In this document: positions 11,809-21,187 of the stretch, piece after piece
Numbering within the stretch: position 1 is the first letter of the stretch
Layout of the letters: each line of letters opens with the position of its first letter
Source: Siphonodentalium dalli
Lineage: Eukaryota; Mollusca; Scaphopoda; Gadilida; Siphonodentaliidae
NCBI GenBank assembly: GCA_032622095.1
Contig: CP136065.1
Location: 60,071,094-60,135,093 of the forward strand
Length of the DNA: 64,000 nt
Direction of reading: 5' to 3'
The notes under the pieces: model-generated
Databases searched by the model: none
The model's input: the letters and a program-made list of their open reading frames with translations, nothing else
What the model was told of the DNA's origin: nothing
Position numbers and translations under genes: made by a program

Positions 11809-12700
11809 ATACTGACAGGGCTGCATGCAAATGCCAATTTGACTTTGAGAAATTCTGTGCAATTAAACATAATTTAAAAACAGGTATGTTGTAAGATATC
11901 TGCTTGATATAACTTTACAATGTAATTACCTGTTTCCACATCCTTCTTTCTAATGGCAAGGATTATCTTATGTGCCCCAGTCTTGGTCGAAATTTAAAAA
12001 ACAGGAATGTAATTATGTGAGTTGTTACTATTTGTAATTGTTTACTGTGCACTGAAAACCTGGTAGTATTCAGTAATAAAATATCAAACTTTATTCTATT
12101 GTTATTCTTATTCTCACATCACATATGTTTCCCCCCCAATTTGTGACACTTAATTTATGATCTTTAAAATATATAATTCAAAGTGAATGGAGTTTTTCAT
12201 TTTTCCATCATACTTGATGAGAAAACATCAGCAAAACTTAATAAATTCAATTAAATTCCTAATTTTTTTAAATTAGAATATTTGAAATGTGTTTATTTAA
12301 TTTCCTTGCTTAATTTAGCATTATTTTGTCAAAATTGGCTTCAAGAAATTGGATTTTATGTCTTCAAATTTAGTATACCTATTTGAAATTATAAATCTGA
12401 TTTTTCTCCATTTCACCTCACAACTTCTGATTAATATCTCAGATATAGATATGTTCTAATTGTGTTATCATGTGATGAAAATACTATTCAAATTGCATAA
12501 GCTAGCAAAGCTATAAAAATATCAGACAACAATATCCTCATCGAATCAAATGGTAATAAAAACACTGTAGATTCCCTAAATCTGTGGTTGTTTTCATAAC
12601 AATTAGTCTAGAGATGACAGTCTTAATCCGGAGGGAGATAAAATTAAGAGTGGTATTAACAAGGTTTCCGTGATTAAGGGATTAGGGGGCTGGCATTACT
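11809..12700. other. A+T-rich upstream region of the FoxH-like gene
   Basis: No repeat family or ORF is recognised. As the ~900 bp upstream of the FoxH promoter it may contain control elements, but none can be named with confidence. Confidence 0.5.
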
Positions 12701-12708
12701 CACCACTG

Positions 12709-12784
12709 ATTGGTTCAACCTCTATTGGTGCAGGTCCTGGGAGGGCTTTTGGTATTTAAATGACAAAAAAAAAAAAAAAAATCA
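12709..12784 (+). promoter_or_regulatory. FoxH-like core promoter
   Basis: Two ATTGG boxes (inverted CCAAT, 12,709-12,713 and 12,724-12,728) precede a TATA-like TATTTAAA at 12,753-12,760. About 30 bases downstream an initiator-like AATCAGAGT begins at 12,780, putting transcription start near 12,783 and giving a ~35-base 5' UTR before the ATG at 12,818. The spacing is that of a classical RNA polymerase II TATA promoter. This is inferred from motifs only. Confidence 0.6.
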
Positions 12785-12817
12785 GAGTCTTTCCAACACC
12801 AACATTTAACTGCCATC

Positions 12818-12838
12818 ATGCATCAACAAGAAAATCAG
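12818..12838 (+). CDS. FoxH-like coding exon 1
   Basis: This seven-codon exon begins ATGCATCAACAAG and is followed directly by GTAAGT. It lies ~58 bp downstream of the TATA-like box. Its phase agrees with exon 2. It was chosen over the longer open frame upstream of exon 2 because of the strong splice sites and promoter spacing. Confidence 0.65.
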
Positions 12839-15644
12839 GTAAGTTGTATTGGTTAATTATTCTAATGTGCATATTTTGTTCTCCAATGCTATTTAAATTT
12901 CTTTCTTAATTGAAATTAGATAATTCCAAGTATGAAACTTGTTTTGATGATAAAGATTTATGACATTGGTAGATAAATTAGGGTTAACTATTAACATCTG
13001 GGGTTCTAAACATTCCAATTCCTCATGTTCCTCAAACTTTTATGACCACACAATAATTTTCATATCCATAAATATAAAAAATACTTAGATTTCACTTGTT
13101 TGGTTATATCTCAATAAAACTAAAATATTCTATTTTCAAATTTCCTCAATATTTTCGATTAGATAAAAGTGTTTATCATTTTGGAATTTATCTACCTTTC
13201 TATGCAAAATTAGATGCAGTAAATAAAAGAGCTAACAATGTGTTTAGGGTTCCAATCCTCCAGTAAAAACAAAAAAATTACATAGCTAGTATAAAATGTC
13301 AAACCAAATGTGACATATAAACTGGACAATAATTGATAAATAATCATGGGAAAATTAACATGATTAATAATTGAATTGACAATGTCTCTCAATCATTTAT
13401 ATGAAATAAATGGCCAAAATACTGTTAGTGGAACAAGATAGTGTCTTTTAGGTGGTATATCTCATTGTTATGTGTTATTTCATATACTGGGATCTTAAAT
13501 GAAACAGGTTTAATTGGCTTGGAACCCTGAATACACCATTATATTAAAATTTACTAAGTAATGCATTTGTTGCATTGTGCACTTTTTATTAGGTGTAAAT
13601 GAGTTCTCAAGAAACAAGTATGTCACTATTCAGTGTTGTGTTCTATGCTCTCACAACAAATAAATTCAAATGTCAAAGAGTATTAGTATTTGTGGGGATA
13701 ATGTGGAAGATGGTGGTCTTTATTTCTATAAGATTATAAATTTCAACATGTTCTTGTTGGTTCCATTTCAACACACATGTGTTATATACTTTGAGCTTCT
13801 TCGTGCAATAGTTTGAGAATGTTTTCATTTATCATGGTGACATTTATTATATAAGCTCTATGTTAATATTCTGTTCTTGGCCAGTTTATAAGGCAACTAT
13901 GAGTGGGTTAAATTCCTCGTAATTTCCCTACACGCCATTCCCCTTAAAAGAAACCTATATTCTAACTTTTGCTATACAAATTATAGCCTACATAGTGTTC
14001 TTGTAAGGATCTGTTGATTACAATAGAATAGCACAGTGGGCTAGCGACACCAAATTAAGCCTCTGGGAACCTCATTCTGCTAAGGCCTCAACTGCTATGG
14101 GTGACCTAGGATCAGATGAGGCCAAAGTAGAATGAGGTCTCCAGAGGCTGAAGTTAGTGATTCTAGCCCGCTGTGTTAGGTAGCATCACTAAATTCACCC
14201 TCTGGTGACCTCATTCTGCAATTCTGAGATCACAATTTCCAGACTTGTACTAGCTTATCAAAATATGACAATTCCATTGTATAACTTGTGTAACAAGTGT
14301 CTTCACTATAAATTGAGTGGGCTGCTTTCCACACTTATGCATAGATTTATTAGTGACAGAATAAATGTATTTTTTTTTACATCGAATAGAGAGCTGTTTT
14401 AGATGAGCGGTATCAGATTCGTTGACAATAATAAAAGTATAAATAATAATGTAAAGTTTTGACCTGCCCATCACTTAAATATGCCTGCCCTATCTCTAGT
14501 CAAAGTGCACTTTTACATTTACATTTATCGACTTGCATCAATTATATCAAACACCCTTTTATCATTGCAGATTCGGGAACCTGTTCCATCATGCATTCTA
14601 AGTGTTGACCCAGAAACACAAAAGGCGATATTTCCACTGAAATTTCATTCACAAAGAACAATATCTGCATGTGCACCCAGCAGCTCTGACAATCGCCAAC
14701 AACTCTTCATCCGAGCAGGCGGCCATCGAGCACAAAAACCAACATACAAGAGATATCCAAAACCACCATATTCCTACATGGGCCTCGTTGCCACTGCAAT
14801 TTTGAGCTCTGAATATCAGCGTCTGACACTGCATGAAATCCAGAATACCATCGGTAGCTGGTTTCCATTCTTCCAAGGAAAATACACTGGTTGGAGAGAT
14901 TCCATTCGTCACAACCTCTCTCACAACGATTGCTTCGTCAAACTATCCAAAAAGCCAAACACTGAGAATGCCAAAGGCAACTACTGGACAGTCGACCTCG
15001 GCAAGGTGAAACATGATGCATTCACACGACAGGACAACAACAAAGATGGTCAGAAGTACGCCCTATACTTGCATGATGAACTACAACTTCCAGCTGTCAT
15101 GATCAATCCACCTTCAACTCCGAAAACCAGCCGAAAGCGACCAATCAGTGACGTTGAACCATCATCAGCCAAGAGAACTAAGAGTGATTCTGATGGCCTT
15201 TCATGTAGCATCTCGAACATCATCAAAGAGAATGAACCTCCGACCAGCTACAACCATCTGGAGTCCATCATCCAGAACTCGTTTTATGATGCGACCGAGC
15301 AAAGTGTTACACCTGAGATTAAGTACAGAAACTTTCAGCACGCTGTTGAGTCTGCTTATCCATCGTGCCAGTACACAAATGGCTATTCTCCGTTCAGTCC
15401 GACAAATGCTTTGGACAACCTCAGCATATTATGTCACACAAATGCAATGAACGTTTCACCAGTCATCTACGACAGATCTTCTACAATGAGCTTCCAGTCA
15501 CCGACTGCTGACTTCAACAGTGCGCCAGTGTCTTCGCCATTCACTCCAGCTAGTTACGGTTCCGTTCCCAGCTATCCAAGTTATGTTTGGCCATCATCTG
15601 TGGTACCTGGCTATTCTCTGCCGCTTGATCTTTCCGACTTATGA
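12818..15644 (+). CDS. Forkhead transcription factor, FoxH-like (two coding exons)
   Basis: Predicted nuclear DNA-binding regulator. Exon 1 (12,818-12,838) encodes seven residues and ends at GTAAGT. After a 1,732-bp phase-0 intron with acceptor TTGCAG, exon 2 (14,571-15,644) supplies the rest, total 364 residues. The forkhead domain spans about residues 71-168: KPPYSYM at the start, recognition helix WRDSIRHNLSHNDCF (115-129), and KGNYWTVD near 144-150. The insert before KGNYWTVD and the following basic/RQD segment resemble FoxH1 (FAST), the Smad partner in Nodal/activin signalling, more than FoxQ2, FoxM or FoxA. An eh1-like stretch SISNII (about 220-225) could bind Groucho. I do not see the vertebrate Smad-interaction motif. 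Forkhead identity is certain and FoxH assignment probable. The in-frame ATG at 14,481 lies in intron and is not the start. Confidence 0.85.
14036..14222. mobile_element. MITE remnant in the FoxH intron
   Basis: Inverted segments containing ACCTCATTCTGC and the reverse form AGAATGAGGT(C)TCCAGAGG flank a CTAGC...GCTAG centre, with a second right-hand ACTAAATTCACCCTCTGGTGACC unit. The same words make up the elements at 46,553-46,971, so this is a decayed copy of that family within the only FoxH intron. Confidence 0.55.
14571..15644 (+). CDS. FoxH-like coding exon 2 (forkhead domain and C terminus)
   Basis: The acceptor is ATCATTGCAG at 14,561-14,570. The exon is open for 357 codons and ends with TGA at 15,642-15,644. 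It contains the entire forkhead domain followed by a Ser/Pro/Tyr-rich tail with KTSRKRP as a possible nuclear localisation signal. The whole DNA-binding domain lies in this one exon. Confidence 0.9.
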   Translation: MREPVPSCILSVDPETQKAIFPLKFHSQRTISACAPSSSDNRQQLFIRAGGHRAQKPTYKRYPKPPYSYMGLVATAILSSEYQRLTLHEIQNTIGSWFPFFQGKYTGWRDSIRHNLSHNDCFVKLSKKPNTENAKGNYWTVDLGKVKHDAFTRQDNNKDGQKYALYLHDELQLPAVMINPPSTPKTSRKRPISDVEPSSAKRTKSDSDGLSCSISNIIKENEPPTSYNHLESIIQNSFYDATEQSVTPEIKYRNFQHAVESAYPSCQYTNGYSPFSPTNALDNLSILCHTNAMNVSPVIYDRSSTMSFQSPTADFNSAPVSSPFTPASYGSVPSYPSYVWPSSVVPGYSLPLDLSDL

Positions 15645-16432
15645 GTCTGTGTCTCCACCACTCTAGACTAACATCTTATCAAAGTATTCATGTGACTATA
15701 GAAAGTGAAGACTCAGTTGTAAAGTATCAAAGTATGTCCAGTAGATTATGTTTCATTTTAACATAAAGGTCGTTACCAATTCCATTCCATTTTGTTTATT
15801 TACAATACATGCAATCCTTCTAACTACAATATTTTTCTATCCATTTCAAATCTACCAAATTTGTAACTTCGAAAAAAAAACTTGAATGCTCCAAATTTTA
15901 TTCTCATGTTCTCAAACAAAATAACTTTTTTTTACAAAGCAGATAATGTAACTAACACCAAAGATTTTCGGTGTTGTCAATAGTAAAACAAATAGTAGTA
16001 ATAATATCGCAATTCTGATTTTAAACTGAAGCATGCAATTGTTTATCAACAGAATACCAATAATGGAATATATTTTTTTTGGTGTTTATTTTTTCAATGC
16101 CCTCCATCGAAAAAACTATATTTTCTATTGGTCTGGCTAATGTTCATTTGATGAATTTTAAACTGTTTTAATGTTTTTAAATTTTCAAGGAAAACGAACT
16201 TTCATTTTTGATCTATGTTTAGTATTAACAACTGAATCAACCCAAGTTATTGAAACTAATTATATTTCAATATTTCTACCTTTGACTTGGGTTGAATTGC
16301 TAATCTGAAGTGCACAATGTCCAAGTGCTAGTTAGTTTGTGCTATGTATAGTTTTCTTGTGTGCTTATGTTCTTATTTGTGCTATGTATTTCTTGATGTG
16401 TGCTTATGCTGTGCTGCATTATCTTTTTTTCT

Positions 16433-16438
16433 ATTAAA
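16433..16438 (+). promoter_or_regulatory. Probable FoxH-like poly(A) signal
   Basis: ATTAAA is followed within 20-35 bases by the GT-rich tract TGTGTTTGTTGTATTTC, the usual arrangement of a cleavage/polyadenylation site. It would give a 3' UTR of about 800 bases. An AATAAA also occurs near 16,600 and could be an alternative. Confidence 0.5.
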
Positions 16439-16746
16439 TTATTGATCTTGCATAATGTGTTTGTTGTATTTCTTTTCCATACGCTTGTCAACAAGGGTTC
16501 CATATTTACAATCACTACTTCAGGCTAGATGAACAAAATAGTTCTGTCTCAGGTAAAGTCTCGTGCTCCACAAATACATATTTATGACTTCCATAAATAA
16601 ATATATAAATAGGTCCCAATCAGTCCACAAAAATAATAATTATGACATTGTTTTGACTTACAATTTAGTCCAGTGTATTTTAGGTGGGATATGATATGAT
16701 AGAGAACATTACAAAAATCACTTTAATAATTAACAATCTTGATAAC

Positions 16747-16846
16747 AAATTGATATATTTACAACATTTTTAGTACTGGTGGAGCTCCTGTCCTCACATT
16801 GATATATTTACAACATTTTAGCACTGGTGGAGCTCCTGTCCTCACT
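16747..16846. repeat. 50-bp tandem duplication
   Basis: Two adjacent copies (16,747-16,796 and 16,798-16,846) share ATTGATATATTTACAACATT and GGTGGAGCTCCTGTCCTCAC. They differ by a T insertion and one substitution. It is a recent local duplication between the FoxH 3' end and a family A element. Confidence 0.85.
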
Positions 16847-16887
16847 CCTTGTCTTTTGTCCATCTTTCCATCAACTAAGTGCATTAT

Positions 16888-18708
16888 TAGCTAAACTTTA
16901 CTTTGTAAAGTTTGAGCTATTGCCATGGCTTTGTCGTCTGTCGTCCGTGTGTGCGTGATTCGTCAACAATTTCCTTTAGCACGGGCTACAGGTCATACCT
17001 TTGGTCTGATCATTATAAAATTTGTCATAGTTCTTGACATTAACATGTAGATGGGAACGAGTCATTTTGGGGTCGTTCGGAAAAAAAACATGGCCGCCAG
17101 TGGCCATCTTGGATTTCAAAATTCAATCCATTAGCACGGGCTACAGGTCCTACTGTTCGTCTGCTCATCATGAAATTTGTCATGGATGTTAATATTGACA
17201 TGTAGATGAGAACTAGTGATGTTGGGGTCGTTTGGCCAAAAAACATGGCCACCAGCAGCCATCTTGGATTTTACTCTTTGCATGACTAAATCCTTTGGCA
17301 GGTCGTACCTTTGGCAGGATCTTCATGAAATTTGTCATTGGATGTTAACAATGGCATGTAGATGGGAACGAGTCATTTTGGGGTCATTCCGACAAAAAAA
17401 ATTCATTTTGGGGTCGTTCGGCCAAAAAACATGGCCGCCAGCAACCATCTTGGATTTTACTCATTGCATGACTAAATCCTTTGGCGCAGGCTACAGGTTG
17501 TAGCTTTGGTCGGATCTTCATAATATTTGTCATGGATGTTAATAATGACATGTAGATGGGAACGAGTTCTTTTGGGGTCATTCAGCCAAAAATCATGGCC
17601 ACCAGCATCCATGATGGATTTTACTCTTTGCATGACTAAATCCTTTGGCACAGGTAAGACATTTCAATCAGCATCTTTCCTATTTCTCCATTTACTGTAA
17701 ACCATTAAATTATTCCCCTACCTAAGTTGAGCTACAGTGTCATTGACACTTTCATTTCCTCTTACAACATTTCTGCAATATAATTGCCTCAAAGTGTTCA
17801 GCATCATTGCTATGGTATGTATGACACTTAGGTCAGGGCTTATCGGGGGGGGGGGGTAGTTAGTGTGGATATAGGCATAATGCTTCTCAGAAATCCCGGT
17901 TACAACCCAACACTCACAATTTCGTCTTTTGCATCAGATCACATTGTCAAGTACAGGCTACAGGTCATACCTTTGGTCGGATCATTATGAAATTTGTAAC
18001 GGGCGTTGACATTAACATGTAGATGGGAACGAGTCATTTTGGGGTCAATCGGCAAAAAAAACATGGCCGCCAGCGGTTATCTTGTATTTCAAAATTAAAT
18101 CTATTAGCACAGGCTACTGATCATCTGATCATCATGAAATTTGTCGTTGAAGTTAATATTGACATGTAGATGGGAACGAGTAATTTTGGGGGTCATTCGG
18201 CCAAAAAACATGGCCGCCAGCAGCCATCTTGGATTTTACTCTTTGCATGACTAAATCCATTGGCACAGGCTACAGGCCGTACCTTTGGTCGGATCATCAT
18301 GAAATTTGTCATGAATGTTAATATTGACATGTAGATGAAAACATGTCATTTTTAGGGTCATTCGGCCATAAAACATGGCCGCCAGTAGCCATCTTGGATT
18401 TTACTCTTTGCATGACTTCCTTTGGCACACCCTACAGTCCACTTCCCTCATCCGATCATCACCAAACGTCATATTAATCTTGATATTGATCTACTAGATG
18501 GAAGCTATCAAATGTTTTTGAATTTCATTGGAAAACATAGCCATCAGCAAACATCTTGGATTTTACTTTATATATCTCTTCATGTCGATAATCTAGTATT
18601 ACTTAGACCTTTCAACTTTCCGCATTCCTAATCGCTCCATTGACTGTAACACATGAAATTATTCCCTTTCCAAGTTGAGCTACAGTGTCATTGACACTTT
18701 TATTGAAG
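16888..18708 (-). mobile_element. Family A element (minus), interrupted by duplicated DNA
   Basis: Read on the minus strand, the outer 5' palindrome lies at 18,680-18,708 and the terminal hairpin (TAGCTAAACTTTACTTTGTAAAGTTT on plus) at 16,888-16,915. Inside, 17,175-17,953 is the inverted copy of 9091-9872, bringing a second internal 5' end (17,718-17,758) and ~195 bp of non-transposon DNA. The simplest reading is an older family A copy into which the duplicated segment was pasted by recombination or conversion. Confidence 0.65.
17175..17953 (-). repeat. Right arm of the inverted duplication flanking FoxH
   Basis: This is the reverse complement of 9091-9872 with only a handful of differences seen by eye (for example AATATTTGTC against AAATTTTATG-type changes). 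The outer boundary is sharp at TTGTCAAGTA (17,944-17,953). Confidence 0.8.
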
Positions 18709-18779
18709 TGTCCCCATGGACAGGTTAGCTGCAAATACTGGCGTAAAGAAGAATAGATGAGAATTATGCCGCCTATTGT

Positions 18780-20024
18780 GACATACCTATAACCTATGGT
18801 TGAGATACTGAGGCACCCCACATACCTATAACCTATGATTGAGATACTGAGGCACTCCACATACCTATAACCTATGATTGAGATACTGAGGCACCCCACA
18901 TACCTATAACCCATGATTGAGATACTGAGGCACCCCACATACCTATAACCTATGATTGAGATACTGAGGCACCCCACATACCTATAACATATGATTGAGA
19001 TACTGAGGCACCCCACATACCTATACCCTATGATTGAGATACTGAGGCACCCCACATACCTATAACCTATGATTGAGATACTGAGGCACCCCACATACCT
19101 ATAACCCATGACTGAGATACTGAGGCACCCCACATACCTATAACCTATGATTGAGATACTGAGGCACCCCACATACCTATAACCTATGATTGAGATACTG
19201 AGGCACCCCACATACCTATAACCTATGATTGAGATACTGAGGCACCCCACATACCTATAACCTATGATTGAGATACTGAGGCACCCCACATACCTATAAC
19301 CTATGGTTGAGATACTGAGGCACCCCACATACCTATAACCCATGGTTGAGATACTGAGGCACCCCACATACCTATAACCTATGATTGAGATACTGAGGCA
19401 CCCCACATACCTATAACCTATGATTGAGATACTGAGGCACCCCACATACCTATAACCTATGATTGAGATACTGAGGCACCCAACATACCTATAACATATG
19501 ATTGAGATACTGAGGCACCCCACATACCTATACCCTATGATTGAGATACTGAGGCACCCCACATACCTATAACCTATGATTGAGATACTGAGGCACCCCA
19601 CATACCTATAACCTATGATTGAGATACTGAGGCACCCCACATACCTATAACCTATGATTGAGACACTGAGGCACCCCACATACCTATAACCTATGATTGA
19701 GATACTGAGGCACCCCACATACCTATAACCTATGATTGAGATACTGAGGCACCCCACATACCTATAACCTATGATTGAGATACTGAGGCACCCCACATAC
19801 CTATAACCTATGATTGAGATACTGAGGCACCCCACATACCTATAACCTATGATTGAGATACTGAGGCACCCCACATACCTATAACCTATGATTGAGATAC
19901 TGAGGCACCCCACATACCTATAACCTATGATTGAGATACTGAGGCACCCCACATACCTATAACCCATGACTGAGATACTGAGGCACCCCACATACCTATA
20001 ACATATGACTGAGATACTGAGGCA
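18780..20024. repeat. 39-bp minisatellite, about 32 copies
   Basis: The unit contains ACATACCTATAACC, TATGATTGAGATACTG and AGGCACCCC. 39 is divisible by 3, and the minus strand has no stop, so a 516-codon frame with a 13-residue repeat (YRYVGCLSISIIG) is open. Most copies are identical and variants are few (ATAACATATG, ATACCCTATG, CCATGACTG). A variant pair recurs 507 bp apart (18,981 and 19,488; 13 units), suggesting block duplication. The flank at 20,025-20,060 and the unit itself match dispersed repeat C at 3290-3366. Confidence 0.95.
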
Positions 20025-20340
20025 CACGGACCCAAAAATCAACATTTTCAGATAAACAAAGATAAATGGCGGAAAACATGTACAAAACGATTGAACACTC
20101 AATTGAATGTCCTCATAGTGGTGATCATACATACCAAATTTCAATAAGATCTGAGAATGCAAAATAAAAATAAAATGTCCTCATAGTATTGAACATCTAT
20201 ACCAAATTTCATTGAGATCTGACAACCGGTGGTTGAGATATCCGTCCAGATGGACGAACGTAGGATCTGACACTTGTAATCCAGTATACCCACCCCATTT
20301 CCTTCGGTTGCCAATGAACACGTCAATAGGAAGTTCTGAC
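20025..20340 (-). repeat. Dispersed repeat family C, flank of the minisatellite
   Basis: On the minus strand this segment contains ATTGAAATTTGGTATGTATG-type text, a GATCT...GTTGAGATATCCGTCC module and a GGACGGAT tract shared with 3060-3500, 27,290-27,850 and 58,400-58,800. It is the unexpanded part of the repeat from which the minisatellite grew. Confidence 0.55.
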
Positions 20341-20610
20341 GGTCAAATAGTGACTTTCAAAAGGGGAAGTTTTAACATGTTTTGAATCTTTTTCAGGTTA
20401 GCAAAAATTCCAGTGATCATCTCCGATAAAGATCATCCATGTTCCGTTTCCCAAAAGCTGTAATATTATCATTTGTACTCATTTTTAACATTAAACTGAT
20501 GGATACATTTCTGGATTTTCGCAATGCCTGTGCCATATAAATGGTGGTGATTGCAAGTATTTTATTTCTTAAACTTTGAATAATTTGGTGTCAAATCGGA
20601 CTGCGAATCT

Positions 20611-20859
20611 TTAACTCTTTCATGATGGGAGCTGCGCTGGTGCAGCATTAAAGATCCTGTGCCAGTACATTCTGCTATATACCGTATGTGAGTCTCCCAT
20701 AGGGAATCTCGCATATATAAGAGAATGCACTGGCTTACAATATCAAGGTAAATATTGTTACGCCAATGCATTCTTATATATGTGAGGCTCCCTATTGGAG
20801 AATGCATTGGCACATGGTTTTCGCAAAATTTCAGGAAGCATCAGTCATGGAAGGGTTAA
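20611..20859. mobile_element. TTAA-flanked MITE (piggyBac-like), second copy
   Basis: It begins TTAACTCTTTCATGATGGGAGC and ends CATGGAAGGGTTAA. The interior repeats the GTGCCA(A/G)T(G/A)CATTC ... GAGAATGCA(C/T)TGGC hairpins seen at 3514-3903. It is more decayed than that copy. The 200-300 bp on each side show nothing recognisable. Confidence 0.6.
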
Positions 20860-21084
20860 TAAGTTGTTGCTGGGTCACTTTGCGTGCACATGATGAGCAG
20901 GGAATGAAACTTGTCTAGCACAGTAAGCAGTTGTGACCGGCTGAGGTTCTCATAATACATTATTTCCTCTATGTGATGATCGCCGTTGAAGTATGGACAC
21001 AACCTGAAAGAGATGAGAGTTATCTATTAATATGAGCTTTAACCCTTTCAGTGCCAAGTCCAATTTTTGTATTAACCCATTATT

Positions 21085-21175
21085 TCCTTGATCATTTTTC
21101 AAATTTATTGATTATAATAATGTGATACATTGATGAAAAGAGCTCTTTCCATCAATGTATCACACTATTATAATC
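21085..21175. repeat. 90-bp foldback hairpin
   Basis: CAAATTTATTGATTATAATA and its reverse complement flank inner arms GTGATACATTGATG / CATCAATGTATCAC with an AAAGAGCTCTTT centre. It sits immediately upstream of the 5' end of a family A element, so the element may have inserted at its edge. Confidence 0.8.
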
Positions 21176-21187
21176 AATAAATTTGAA

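Noticed and set aside
14481-14570. Upstream ATG extending the forkhead ORF by 30 codons
   Set aside because: The stretch ends in a polypyrimidine tract and TTGCAG acceptor, and a promoter, ATG and GTAAGT donor lie at 12,750-12,844 in matching phase.
18780-20024. CRISPR-like regular array
   Set aside because: The units are contiguous 39-mers without spacers, and the DNA is from an animal genome.
18612-20162. 516-codon minus-strand ORF with a 13-residue repeat
   Set aside because: It exists because a 39-bp minisatellite has no stop in one frame. The flanks are dispersed repeat and transposon sequence, with no promoter, splice or homology support.
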